NCBI GenBank assembly: GCA_017620845.1
Contig: JAGAUJ010000028.1
Location: forward strand, 25,162-89,161
Origin: Rickettsiales bacterium
GTDB lineage: Bacteria > Pseudomonadota > Alphaproteobacteria > Rickettsiales > UBA1997
Direction: 5' to 3'
Length of the DNA: 64,000 nucleotides
Shown: piece after piece, positions 27,905 to 35,804 of the stretch
Position numbering within the stretch: the stretch's first letter is position 1
Layout: each line of letters begins with the position of its first letter
Translations under genes and position numbers: made by a program
The notes under the pieces: generated by a model
Database searches by the model: none
Told to the model about the DNA's origin: nothing
What the model saw: the letters and a program-made list of their open reading frames with translations, nothing else

Positions 27905-28606
27905 ATGAATTTTGAAAAAATAAAGTTATTTTTAAAAAATACACTTATAAATGTGTTTGGCAAAAAACAAACTATGTATAACAATGCTGATGGTGTTGTT
28001 AATGATAATAATTATAATATAAGTTTTGCTAAACCAAATAAGAGGTTTTTTGCCTTTCTTGTTGATTCTGCTATAATATATACTTTAATATCTTGTTTTG
28101 TTTTTATTGTAATTAAGAAAGATTTAGTTGCAGATGGTGTTATTTTAAAAACTGTTGAATCTTCTTTTGAAATTGATGCCAATAATAATATAAGTAATGT
28201 AAAAAATGTTGAAGTTATAGTTGAAGAAAAAACTAATGAGGCAGTCGTAACACCAATAAGTAAGGAAGATAAAATTACAAAAATGAATGAAATTGTTATT
28301 AATAAGGTATATGGTAGTAGGTTGTGTAGAAATGTAATAATATTACTTCCATTGGTATATCATATATTATATTTGTTTACAAAAAAAAGAGCAACTATTG
28401 GACAACAAATGTTTAATTTAATGGTAATAAAGAAAAATGGCGAAAAGTTAGAATTTGGTGATATAATTTCAAGAGTATTTTTATTTAGTATATGTAAAAT
28501 TATGTTTTTGGTTCCATTTACAATAATTATTCCTGTTTTTGTGAATAAAAATGAATTTACTTTGTATGATTATTTTACTGATACTTGTGTTATTGAAATG
28601 AGGTAA
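27905..28606 (+). CDS. RDD-family membrane protein
   Basis: A 233-aa protein. After about 45 polar residues comes KPNKRFFAFLVDSAIIYTLISCF, the RDD-family opening with Arg, Asp and a first helix. A 65-residue polar loop follows, then two more helices (NVIILLPLVYHILYLF; LFSICKIMFLVPFTIIIPVF). RATIGQQMFNLMVIKKNGEKL matches the conserved T-x-G-K/Q-x-LxLxVV block. RDD proteins have no settled function, though some act in ion homeostasis. AGGGG before the ATG fits a ribosome binding site. It lies between prfA and the CoA-synthesis fusion. Confidence 0.8.
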   Translation: MNFEKIKLFLKNTLINVFGKKQTMYNNADGVVNDNNYNISFAKPNKRFFAFLVDSAIIYTLISCFVFIVIKKDLVADGVILKTVESSFEIDANNNISNVKNVEVIVEEKTNEAVVTPISKEDKITKMNEIVINKVYGSRLCRNVIILLPLVYHILYLFTKKRATIGQQMFNLMVIKKNGEKLEFGDIISRVFLFSICKIMFLVPFTIIIPVFVNKNEFTLYDYFTDTCVIEMR

Positions 28607-28611
28607 TAGTA

Positions 28612-29613
28612 ATGAAAGCAATTGTTACAACTTCTGCAAATCCTTTACACTATGGACATATGAGTTTGTATAATGAGGCTGTAAAAATATTTGGTAGAGG
28701 TAATGTCCAAATTACTATTGGTAAAAATGCAAATAAAAATATAGATTTTGGTAGGATTTTATATCATATAAAACCTTATGGGGTTGATTATGAAATTGCG
28801 GAAAATATAACATTGTCAGATTATTGTAAAAATAACAATATAGATTATATTGTTAGGGGTATAAGGAATGCAGTTGATGCAGAATATGAATTGAAACTTG
28901 ATTTTTTAAATAAAGAAATAAATTGTGATATACAGACGATGTTTTTTCCAACAAAAGATATATTTAGTAATATTTCAAGTAGTTCAATAAATGAATTACT
29001 AAAATATAATAAATATGATGTTGTTAAAAAATATATGAATGAAGATGCTATGTATAGATATATTAATGTTAGACCTGAGTTTATAGTGTTTTTTGGTAAA
29101 TCTTGTATAGGAAAAACATATTATCTTGAAAATATTGCTTTTGAAGATAAATCTATAAAAACTATTAATGTAGATAAAATATTTTGGAATATTTTTGAAA
29201 AGTGTTACGGTAAAAGTGAAAGAGTTGTAATAGAAAAAGAGAGTAGAGATAGAATTTATGCTGGTTTGAGTTTAGAAGATTTATTTGAAAAATATTCTAC
29301 TATTAAGTTTTGGGAAACGTTTTTTACATATATAAAAAATAATTTTGCCAAACATTATGTCGGTAATTATACTAAACTTGATATAAATAAGGAAGTTTAT
29401 TTATTAGATTTTCCAGCTATTGGTTCATATTGGAATACAATTCCATCATATTTAAAAGGAAAACTTTATTTAATATCTTTGATAAATAATAATACTGTTA
29501 ATAGGAATAATTTTATTAAAAATAAGGGTTTTGAAAAAAATATTTCTTATTTAGATGATAATTATAAGGAGCCCGATTATTTTGATGAGAAAATTGATTT
29601 AAGTAATTTGTAG
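28612..29613 (+). CDS. Fused phosphopantetheine adenylyltransferase and dephospho-CoA kinase-like protein
   Basis: A 333-aa protein. Residues 1-155 are CoaD: SANPLHYGHMSLY with the H13-x-G-H16 nucleotidyltransferase motif, DYIVRGIRNAVDAEYEL, and DIFSNISSSSINELLKY. These place it firmly in PPAT. From residue 158 a P-loop domain begins: FFGKSCIGKT (G162-x4-G-K-T). TINVDKIFWNIF and EVYLLDFPAIGSYW follow, matching the pattern and length of dephospho-CoA kinase CoaE (vDADxxxH; LDxPLLFE). The last two steps of CoA synthesis would then be on one chain, as in animal CoA synthase. The kinase half is divergent, so its activity is inferred. The start overlaps nothing; yraN follows 15 bases on. Confidence 0.78.
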   Translation: MKAIVTTSANPLHYGHMSLYNEAVKIFGRGNVQITIGKNANKNIDFGRILYHIKPYGVDYEIAENITLSDYCKNNNIDYIVRGIRNAVDAEYELKLDFLNKEINCDIQTMFFPTKDIFSNISSSSINELLKYNKYDVVKKYMNEDAMYRYINVRPEFIVFFGKSCIGKTYYLENIAFEDKSIKTINVDKIFWNIFEKCYGKSERVVIEKESRDRIYAGLSLEDLFEKYSTIKFWETFFTYIKNNFAKHYVGNYTKLDINKEVYLLDFPAIGSYWNTIPSYLKGKLYLISLINNNTVNRNNFIKNKGFEKNISYLDDNYKEPDYFDEKIDLSNL

Positions 29614-29628
29614 TAATTTGTTGTATTT

Positions 29629-29964
29629 ATGAATAGTTATAAGTATGGTATATTTGCAGAATATGTTGTGGCGGTATATTTAATATTAAAAGGTTATAGA
29701 ATATTAGGAAAAAGGTATAAAACAAAGGTTGGTGAAATAGATATACTTGCTGTAAAGGGTAGGGATTTGATAGCATTTGAAGTTAAAGCAAGGAGAAAAC
29801 AAGAATTAACAACTGATTTGGTATCAATAAAACAAAGGAATAGAATTGAAAATGCATTGAAATTTTTTATTTTAAAAAATAATAAATATGTTGATTATAA
29901 TATTTATTATAGTATTATTTTATATAGACATATGTTTAATTTTAAAATTTTTAGAGAGTTTTGA
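29629..29964 (+). CDS. yraN: YraN/UPF0102-family nuclease-fold protein
   Basis: A 111-aa protein of the UPF0102 family, which has a restriction-endonuclease-like fold. GIFAEYVVAVYLILKGYRIL (Gly-x-x-Ala/Glu helix), RYKTKVGEIDILAVKG (catalytic-type E-x-D) and LIAFEVKARRKQEL (E-x-K) form the PD-(D/E)XK set. Length is as expected. The stop overlaps the murG region by 2-3 bases. Substrate and role are unsettled in the family. Confidence 0.85.
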   Translation: MNSYKYGIFAEYVVAVYLILKGYRILGKRYKTKVGEIDILAVKGRDLIAFEVKARRKQELTTDLVSIKQRNRIENALKFFILKNNKYVDYNIYYSIILYRHMFNFKIFREF

Positions 29965-29966
29965 AA

Positions 29967-31052
29967 ATGAAAAAAAATATAATTATTGCAACTGGTGGAA
30001 CTGGTGGACATGTTTTTCCAGCAATGTCTTTAGCTAAAACTTTTTTAGATAATGGATACAATGTTTTGGTTACTACTGATAAAAGAGGTGAGAAGTTTTT
30101 TACTAATTCAAATTTAAAATACAAAGTTATTGATACTGGAGCAAGTATAACAAATATTAAATCAGTTATGAATATTTGTAAAGGTGTTTTTCAATCAATT
30201 TGTCTTATGTTTAGATTTAAACCATCTGCTGTTATTGGTTTTGGTTCTTATGCTACATTGCCAACATTAATTGCTGGTAAGTTATTCTGTAAGCCAATAT
30301 TTTTACATGAGGGAAATGCTTTTGTTGGTAAAATAAACAAGTTATTTCTTTGGAGTGCAGTAAATATTTTTACAACTTTTCAAGAGATTTATGGTATTAA
30401 TATTGAATATTCAAGTAAGATATCTTTTGCTGGGACTATTGTTAGAGATGACATTAAACAATATTATAATGAGATTTATAAATACCCAACTGATGGTAAT
30501 TTTAATATTTTAATTACCGGTGGTTCTGGTGGAGCAAGTTTTTTCAGTAATGAATTTATAAAAACATTTGAATTTATAAATGATGATTTGAGAAAAAAAA
30601 TTAAAGTTATACATCAAGTAAAAACAGAAGATGAATTAAAAACTGTGGAAAAATTTTATGCTAATCATAATATTAAAAGTGAGGTTAAAACATTTTTTAA
30701 TGACATGCCACAAAGAATGCTTAATAGTGATTTAATAGTATGTAGAAGCGGTATTGGAACTATTGGGGAAATTAGTTTTATTGGCAGACCTTGTATTATG
30801 ATTCCATCTCCCAATGTTGCTAATGATCATCAATTATATAATGCAAAGTTTTATAATAAAAATAGCGCTTGCGTTTTGGTTGAAGAAGGAACATTTATTG
30901 CAAAAAGTTTTGCAAAAGAATTTGAAAAATTGCTTGTTAATAAAGATGTTATGGAAGATTTGGCTAAAAATATAAAATCTATGGCAACAGTTGATTCCAA
31001 CGATAAGATTTTTACAACAATTAATGATTATCTACTAAATAAAGATATGTAG
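29967..31052 (+). CDS. murG: UDP-GlcNAc transferase MurG (lipid II synthesis)
   Basis: A 361-aa GT-B glycosyltransferase adding GlcNAc to lipid I. The N-terminal loop is IIATGGTGGHVFPAMSLA. GFGSYATLPTLIAGKLF and LHEGNAFVGKINKLF follow. The C-domain has NILITGGSGGASFF and RSGIGTIGEISFIGRPCIMIP, the donor-binding block. ATG at 29967 is preferred over a TTG at 29961, with GAGAG upstream. Presence of MurG and FtsAZ implies a peptidoglycan cell wall. It is separated from the division genes by 11 kb, unlike a complete dcw cluster. Confidence 0.95.
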   Translation: MKKNIIIATGGTGGHVFPAMSLAKTFLDNGYNVLVTTDKRGEKFFTNSNLKYKVIDTGASITNIKSVMNICKGVFQSICLMFRFKPSAVIGFGSYATLPTLIAGKLFCKPIFLHEGNAFVGKINKLFLWSAVNIFTTFQEIYGINIEYSSKISFAGTIVRDDIKQYYNEIYKYPTDGNFNILITGGSGGASFFSNEFIKTFEFINDDLRKKIKVIHQVKTEDELKTVEKFYANHNIKSEVKTFFNDMPQRMLNSDLIVCRSGIGTIGEISFIGRPCIMIPSPNVANDHQLYNAKFYNKNSACVLVEEGTFIAKSFAKEFEKLLVNKDVMEDLAKNIKSMATVDSNDKIFTTINDYLLNKDM

Positions 31053-31065
31053 GGAGTTGTGTGCT

Positions 31066-32055
31066 ATGAGAAAAGATGAAAAAAGAATTTTAAAAATATC
31101 AATATTTATAGTTTTATTAATAGAAATAATTTTGGTTTGTTTTTTCTCATATTTGCATTACAGAAAGTATCATTTTGTTTCCAAGGGAGATTTAATTGCA
31201 AATATTAATGGAACTAATGTATATAAAATGGATATTGAAAGTAGGTTAAAATCATTTTTGGGCAATGAAACTAATTTATCATTGAATGAGGTTGATGAAG
31301 AGGTATTTAAAGCAATGGTTCTTGAAAAATATTCCAGTGATATAATTTTAAAATTGGCAAAAAAGAAGGGAATGTTAAATAATCAATATTATAAATTTAT
31401 TGCAAAAGAATATTTTTATAGATTGATTAGAGAAGAATATTTAGATAAGTATGTTTTTGGAGTAATTACTGAACAAGATATTAGAAGAAGATATGAAGAA
31501 CTTGTTTCTATTGCTGAAAATAAAGAGGAAAGAAAAATTAGTCATATATTAGTTGAAACAGAAGATGAAGCAAGAAGAATTAGAAATAATATAGTAAGAA
31601 TGAATAACTTTGAAAATATGGCTAAAAGACGTTCAAAAGATACTATTAGCGCTCTTAATGGTGGTTCTCTTGGTTATCTTGTTAAAGAAGAAATAACAAT
31701 AAAAGAATTTGCTGATATTGTATTTTTGTTAAAATTGGGTGAATTATCAAGACCAATAAAAACTGAACACGGTTGGCATATAGTTAGGATTGATGATATA
31801 AGAAATATGAAAATAAAAACTTATGAAGAATCTAAAAATGAAATATATGAAGAATTAAGACATAGAGTATTTGAGGAGTTTATTTCTACTATATTAAAAA
31901 AAGATGACACCAACAATGTTAATATACTTATTGAATTAGATAACAAAAAAAAATTAAGTGATTTAAATAATACATCAAACAATATTGAAGATGATAATAT
32001 AAGTAACGAAGTTATTGATGGTTTAATTGAAAATTTGGATGGTAAAAGTGAATAG
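31066..32055 (+). CDS. PpiC/SurA-type peptidyl-prolyl isomerase, membrane anchored
   Basis: A 329-aa protein with a cytoplasmic start, one membrane helix at about residues 9-30 (ISIFIVLLIEIILVCFFSYL), a SurA-N-like helical domain (FVSKGDLIANINGTNVYK onward) and a parvulin domain: ERKISHILVETEDEA, KRRSKDTISALNGGSLGYL and ELSRPIKTEHGWHIVRIDD. A polar tail of about 50 residues follows. It should help fold periplasmic or outer-membrane proteins. ATG at 31066 is chosen because AGGGAG lies 9 bases ahead; a TTG at 31057 abuts that site. It overlaps rlmB. Confidence 0.88.
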   Translation: MRKDEKRILKISIFIVLLIEIILVCFFSYLHYRKYHFVSKGDLIANINGTNVYKMDIESRLKSFLGNETNLSLNEVDEEVFKAMVLEKYSSDIILKLAKKKGMLNNQYYKFIAKEYFYRLIREEYLDKYVFGVITEQDIRRRYEELVSIAENKEERKISHILVETEDEARRIRNNIVRMNNFENMAKRRSKDTISALNGGSLGYLVKEEITIKEFADIVFLLKLGELSRPIKTEHGWHIVRIDDIRNMKIKTYEESKNEIYEELRHRVFEEFISTILKKDDTNNVNILIELDNKKKLSDLNNTSNNIEDDNISNEVIDGLIENLDGKSE

Positions 32056-32791
32056 TAAGAGTAATAATAATTTTTATATATATGGTAAGCATCCAGTTTT
32101 ATTTTCTTTGAAAAATAAAAAAAGGGAATTTTTTAAAATATATACATCAAATATAGACGAATTAAAAAAATATATACAAGATAATAAAATAAGTATAAAG
32201 CAAAACATTATTGAATATAAAGCAAATAATGAATTGAATAAGTTATTTATAGACAATATTAATCATCAAGGATATGTTGCAAGTGTTTCAAAAAATAAAA
32301 CTTTCACTATTGATGATTTTGTAGTTAATGTAAAAAATCAAAAACAATTGCCAAGAATTATAATTTTAGATCAATTAACCGATCCACATAATATAGGAGC
32401 GATAATTAGGACCGCTGTTGCTTTTAATGTTGAATATATTATTACAACAAAATATAATTCACCGAAGGATTATTCTGTAATTTTAAAATCATCTGCTGGA
32501 ATGAGTGAACTTATAAATATTATAGAAGTTGTTAATGTAAATAATACAATAGAAGTATTAAAAAAATGTGGTTATTTTGTTATTGGTATGGCTGGCGAGG
32601 CACGGCAAGATATAAAAGATATAAAGGATAGCAATAATTTATGTTTGGTTATAGGAAGTGAAGGAAATGGTATCAGGCAGTTGGTTAAAAAAAATTGTGA
32701 TGAATTGTATAAAATTACAACAAACAGTGAAGTGGAAAGTTTAAATGCTTCGGTAGCCACTGCCATAGCGATTTATAAATTATGGGGTTGA
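32039..32791 (+). CDS. rlmB: 23S rRNA 2'-O-methyltransferase, TrmH/SpoU family
   Basis: A 250-aa SPOUT methyltransferase. Residues about 10-80 are the substrate-binding domain (NFYIYGKHPVLFSLKN). The knot domain has IILDQLTDPHNIGAIIRTA (motif 1), KSSAGMSELINI, LCLVIGSEGNGIRQLVKK (motif 2) and EVESLNASVATAIAIY (motif 3). This matches RlmB, which methylates G2251 of 23S rRNA. The specific site is inferred. The start is within the end of the PpiC-like gene; ATG 32039, GTG 32048 and TTG 32027 are all possible. Confidence 0.88.
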   Translation: MVKVNSKSNNNFYIYGKHPVLFSLKNKKREFFKIYTSNIDELKKYIQDNKISIKQNIIEYKANNELNKLFIDNINHQGYVASVSKNKTFTIDDFVVNVKNQKQLPRIIILDQLTDPHNIGAIIRTAVAFNVEYIITTKYNSPKDYSVILKSSAGMSELINIIEVVNVNNTIEVLKKCGYFVIGMAGEARQDIKDIKDSNNLCLVIGSEGNGIRQLVKKNCDELYKITTNSEVESLNASVATAIAIYKLWG

Positions 32792-32802
32792 TAGGAGTGA
32801 AT

Positions 32803-33555
32803 ATGTTAATATTAAGTGTATTTGGTGTTTTATTATTTGCAATTTTAGGTGCTTGTATTGGTAGTTTTTTGACTATGGCAACATATAGGTTGCCAAATAA
32901 AGAGGATATAATTTTTAAAAAGTCACATTGTCCAAAATGTGGAAAAGAATTAAAAATTAGGTCGTTAATTCCTATAATATCTTTTTTGTGGCAAAGAGGC
33001 AAATGTTTGGAGTGTGGAGAAAAAATAAGTATAAGATATTTTTTGATTGAATTTGTAAATTGTCTTGCTTATGTGGTTTTGTTTTTAATGTTTGATTTTA
33101 ATTTTACTTGTATTTATTTGTGCTTATTGTTTAGTTTAATTTTTACAATAATTATTGTTGATATAGAACACTTTGAAATACCTTTATATTTGCAATTTCC
33201 ATTATTATTATTTGCGGTTTTTCATATTTTGTTTAATTCAAATATTGATCCAATATACTCAATGTTTAGTGCATTTGTATATTTTGTTGTTATTGAATTA
33301 TGTAGAATTTTGGTTGAAAAAATAAAACATAACAATGAAGTTTTGGGTGGTGGTGATACAAAAATTATAACTATTTGTGGTTTGTTTTTGGGGCTTGGTA
33401 ATATAGGTGTGTTTTTATTGTGGACTGGAATTATTGGTTGTATTTTTGGATTATTGTGGAGACTTTGTAAAAAGGATAAAGTGTTTCCGTTTGCTATGCC
33501 AATAGTTGTGACATTGTTTGTGTTTGTTGTTAGATATTATGGTGTGTTTGGCTGA
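32803..33555 (+). CDS. pilD: Prepilin peptidase (PilD/GspO)
   Basis: A 250-aa membrane aspartyl protease that cleaves and N-methylates type IV prepilins and pseudopilins. GACIGSFLTMATYRLP is the conserved opening. A zinc loop follows: CPKCGKEL and CLECGEKI. Catalytic Asp residues are in IIVDIEHFEIP and LGGGDTKIIT. Seven to eight helices are predicted. AGGAG lies 7 bases before ATG 32803, better than ATG 32782, which overlaps rlmB. It shows that substrates of a type IV pilus or type II secretion machine are expected, in line with the assembly genes at 53.8-58 kb. Confidence 0.93.
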   Translation: MLILSVFGVLLFAILGACIGSFLTMATYRLPNKEDIIFKKSHCPKCGKELKIRSLIPIISFLWQRGKCLECGEKISIRYFLIEFVNCLAYVVLFLMFDFNFTCIYLCLLFSLIFTIIIVDIEHFEIPLYLQFPLLLFAVFHILFNSNIDPIYSMFSAFVYFVVIELCRILVEKIKHNNEVLGGGDTKIITICGLFLGLGNIGVFLLWTGIIGCIFGLLWRLCKKDKVFPFAMPIVVTLFVFVVRYYGVFG

Positions 33556-33793
33556 TTTATATTGGTATATTAATATTGTGTAAAGTTGTGTTTTGATTAT
33601 TAGTATTTATAAAATTTTTTGAGAAATGGTTGGTTGTTTTTGGTGTTTTTTTAGTTTAATTTTGTGTAGGTTTACTAATTTAGGATAATAACTTATTTAT
33701 ATAATCTGTTTTACTTGTGTTGTGATTATATATTATATTTTTTTATAAATAGGGAAATTTTTATATTAACATTACAACTTATATTTTGTTAAC

Positions 33794-33836
33794 ATATAAG
33801 TATATGTTTTATACTAAAATTTACATATACTTATAT
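33794..33836. terminator. 14-bp perfect inverted repeat between convergent genes
   Basis: ATATAAGTATATGT (33794-33807) and ACATATACTTATAT (33823-33836) are perfect complements with a 15-base AT loop. It lies 22 bases beyond the AstE-like stop on the minus strand and 240 bases past pilD, so a shared terminator is likely. The rest of 33556-33857 is T/G-rich and holds nothing else I can name. Confidence 0.55.
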
Positions 33837-33857
33837 TGAAATTAATTACTTTTATTA

Positions 33858-34694
33858 TTATTTACTACATAAATAAAACCATTCTTCATTAATATTTGCA
33901 TTTTTATTTGGTAAAAGTATATGATAATCTTTTTCTGCAATTATATTTTTTCCGTTATTATAAGTTGCTATAATATCCCCCTTCTTAATTATATCTAATT
34001 CATTGTAATCTTTTGTAAAACTACCATTAAATTCTTTAAATATAACTTTTTCCATTTTTACAATTTTTTGCTCCTTATTTGTTGTAGTTTTATAATCTAT
34101 AATATTAAGATATGATAAAGCATTTAAAATTAATTGTTCTGCTACTTTTACAGATTCTGGATCGTTATGTGAACCACACTCGGCAGTGCAACTAATTATA
34201 TTTACTTTATGTCCATATGCTTGTGTTGAAAAATCTTCACTTAAAGTATCATTTTGATATATCTCTGGCCAGCCAGTAATTACATATTCTAAACCTAAAT
34301 TTTTCACAAAATCAGCACTTTCTTTATAATCTTGAAATAACATAGGTTGGTTATTTTTATGCATAGAATGTAAATCTAAATGATAATCATTTTTTTCTAT
34401 ATATTCAGTTAAAATATTACCAATTTTTTCTTCATATAAAGTTGCATTATCATTTTTTTTAACTGTTCTATTTAAGTTTATTTCGTAAAATCGTTTGTTT
34501 TGCTTATAGGCTTCTGGATTTGTTATGGGAATAAAAGTAATATTACCACTTTTTAAAATTAATTCTTTTGATTTTATTTTGTTTATTATGCTGTTAATTG
34601 CTTTTGTTCCACATATTTCATTACCATGAACTGCGCCAGTAATTAATATATTTTTTCCTTTATTTATACTTTTAAATTCAATTATTTCTAACAT
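33858..34694 (-). CDS. Succinylglutamate desuccinylase/aspartoacylase-family zinc hydrolase
   Basis: A 278-aa M14-type zinc hydrolase. ITGAVHGNEICGTKAI supplies zinc His and Glu. NLNRTVKKN corresponds to the substrate-binding NxNR motif. YHLDLHSMH supplies the third zinc ligand. CTAECGSHND has the catalytic Glu. The C-terminal beta domain ends WFYLCSK. Family members remove acyl groups from N-acyl amino acids, but the substrate here is unknown. ATG at 34694 is preferred to an upstream TTG at 34736. It follows a GNAT acetyltransferase gene, so the pair might add and remove acyl groups on a shared metabolite; this is speculative. Confidence 0.82.
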   Translation of the reverse strand: MLEIIEFKSINKGKNILITGAVHGNEICGTKAINSIINKIKSKELILKSGNITFIPITNPEAYKQNKRFYEINLNRTVKKNDNATLYEEKIGNILTEYIEKNDYHLDLHSMHKNNQPMLFQDYKESADFVKNLGLEYVITGWPEIYQNDTLSEDFSTQAYGHKVNIISCTAECGSHNDPESVKVAEQLILNALSYLNIIDYKTTTNKEQKIVKMEKVIFKEFNGSFTKDYNELDIIKKGDIIATYNNGKNIIAEKDYHILLPNKNANINEEWFYLCSK

Positions 34695-34728
34695 TTTTGT
34701 ATATTTTTTATTAATAAAATTTGTAAAA

Positions 34729-35391
34729 TTAAGCAACTTGTTTTTCTTGTTCTGTGTTAAATAAATCTATAATTTGACTAAATATATTACTTTCTTTTTG
34801 TAATTCTTTATTCTCTTGTATTGATTTTAGTTTATTTTTAATTTGTTTAATAAGTAAATAACAATGTTCTCCATCTTCTGGTGATATATATTTTTCCAAA
34901 ACTATAAAACCAGCACCTTTTTGTAAAGAGTGAAGACTTGTATTATTGCCATAAGCGCAAGAAGCAGTTAAACAAATATCTTTTGTTTTATCTTTTTCTT
35001 TTAAAATTTGCTCCATATTAGACATTATATGTGATGGAATATGCTGTCCACGATAGTTATAATCAACAACAACTGAACCATAAGAGTAAATGTTTTGAGT
35101 TTGTGTTGATAGATTAAATTTTGATAAATGATATTCTTGATTTGGTTGTATATCATTTTCTTTTAATGGTTCAGCCACTGCAAAACCAACTAATTTGTCT
35201 TTATCAAAGCAACCAACAATAACTGCTCCCTTTTCTATTAGTTTTAAAAAATCTTCTTTTTCTTTTTTAAATAAAAATTGTTTTGTATTATCTTTTAAAA
35301 GCATTTCTTCATAAATTGAATGATGCAAATTATATATATTGTTTATATGTGATTCTTGTAATTGTTGATAAATAAAATTTGTATATGACAT
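34729..35391 (-). CDS. GNAT-family N-acetyltransferase
   Basis: A 220-aa protein. Helix 1-2 includes NIYNLHHSIYEEML. DKDKLVGFAVAEPL is the central strand pair. YSYGSVVVDYNYRGQHIPSHIMSNME is motif A, with the Arg-Gly-Gln-x-Ile acetyl-CoA pyrophosphate loop. ASCAYGNNTSLHSLQKGAGFIVL is motif B, with the typical Asn and late Gly-Phe. About 40 charged residues extend the C-terminus. It is first of a two-gene unit with the AstE-like hydrolase. Substrate is unknown. Confidence 0.82.
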   Translation of the reverse strand: MSYTNFIYQQLQESHINNIYNLHHSIYEEMLLKDNTKQFLFKKEKEDFLKLIEKGAVIVGCFDKDKLVGFAVAEPLKENDIQPNQEYHLSKFNLSTQTQNIYSYGSVVVDYNYRGQHIPSHIMSNMEQILKEKDKTKDICLTASCAYGNNTSLHSLQKGAGFIVLEKYISPEDGEHCYLLIKQIKNKLKSIQENKELQKESNIFSQIIDLFNTEQEKQVA

Positions 35392-35494
35392 AATTTTCTC
35401 TCTAATTATTATTAATATATGTTAAGATGCTATTTGATATAAACTTCTAAAAAATAACAAAAATATAATATAATATTATAAACGACTAAAATAA

Positions 35495-35509
35495 ACTCCC
35501 TTGGGGAGT
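35495..35509. repeat. Small GC-rich hairpin
   Basis: ACTCCC (35495-35500) pairs with GGGAGT (35504-35509) over a 3-base loop, in a stretch that is otherwise almost all A and T. On the minus strand TTTATTTT follows, so it could end a transcript coming from aspS. Confidence 0.4.
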
Positions 35510-35545
35510 CTTCTTCTATTAGAGAAAACAAAAGATACAACAACT

Positions 35546-35568
35546 AAACCATTGTTTAATGGTTTTTT
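35546..35568 (+). terminator. Plus-strand hairpin with T-run
   Basis: AAACCATT (35546-35553), loop GTTT, AATGGTTT (35558-35565), then further T to 35568. This has the form of an intrinsic terminator on the plus strand. With the box near 35464-35474 it could bound a small RNA of about 90 bases that contains the ACTCCC hairpin. Confidence 0.45.
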
Positions 35569-35690
35569 ACTATAAATATAATTATTTTGTTGTTCTATCA
35601 TCTTTTTTAAAAAAATATCTATATACAATTATACAATAAAAATTATTTATTGTCAAGAAAAACTTATTTTTATTTTAAAAAATGCTTTTT

Positions 35691-35751
35691 GTACTTATAT
35701 TGTGATAGTTTTGTTTTAAAATATCATGTGTGCTTACATTGTGGCAGTTTT
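35691..35751. repeat. Two imperfect 22-base direct repeats
   Basis: Copies at 35691-35712 and 35730-35751 agree at 18 of 22 positions, sharing the core ATTGTG and the AGTTTT end. All four differences are transitions. Their starts are 39 bases apart. They may be operator half-sites or a fragment of an older duplication. Confidence 0.4.
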
Positions 35752-35768
35752 TTACATTAAATATATAA

Positions 35769-35793
35769 CTCCGCAAGATTGAATCCAGCGGAG
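35769..35793. terminator. Terminator hairpin after aspS
   Basis: CTCCGC (35769-35774) pairs with GCGGAG (35788-35793). It lies 12 bases past the aspS stop on the minus strand. The plus strand carries GTGTTTTTT after the stem, while the minus strand has only TTATATATTT, so the stronger T-run is on the plus strand. Confidence 0.5.
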
Positions 35794-35804
35794 GTGTTTT
35801 TTAT

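Larger units (their letters stand above)
35392..35804. other. 413-base intergenic region with several hairpins and a short direct repeat
   Basis: The region lies between aspS and the GNAT gene, both on the minus strand. It holds three hairpins and a pair of 22-base imperfect direct repeats (listed separately), in otherwise AT-only sequence. Two of the hairpins have T-runs on the plus strand although no plus-strand gene is seen. This hints at a small plus-strand transcript beginning near a TATAAT-like box at 35464-35474. No open frame of note. Confidence 0.4.

Noticed and set aside
35691..35751. Repeat pair considered as a CRISPR remnant
   Set aside because: Only two imperfect copies, no palindromic repeat end, no cas genes.
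35769..35793. GATTGAATCC considered as a tRNA T-arm
   Set aside because: The surrounding bases form only one simple hairpin; no acceptor, D or anticodon arms.
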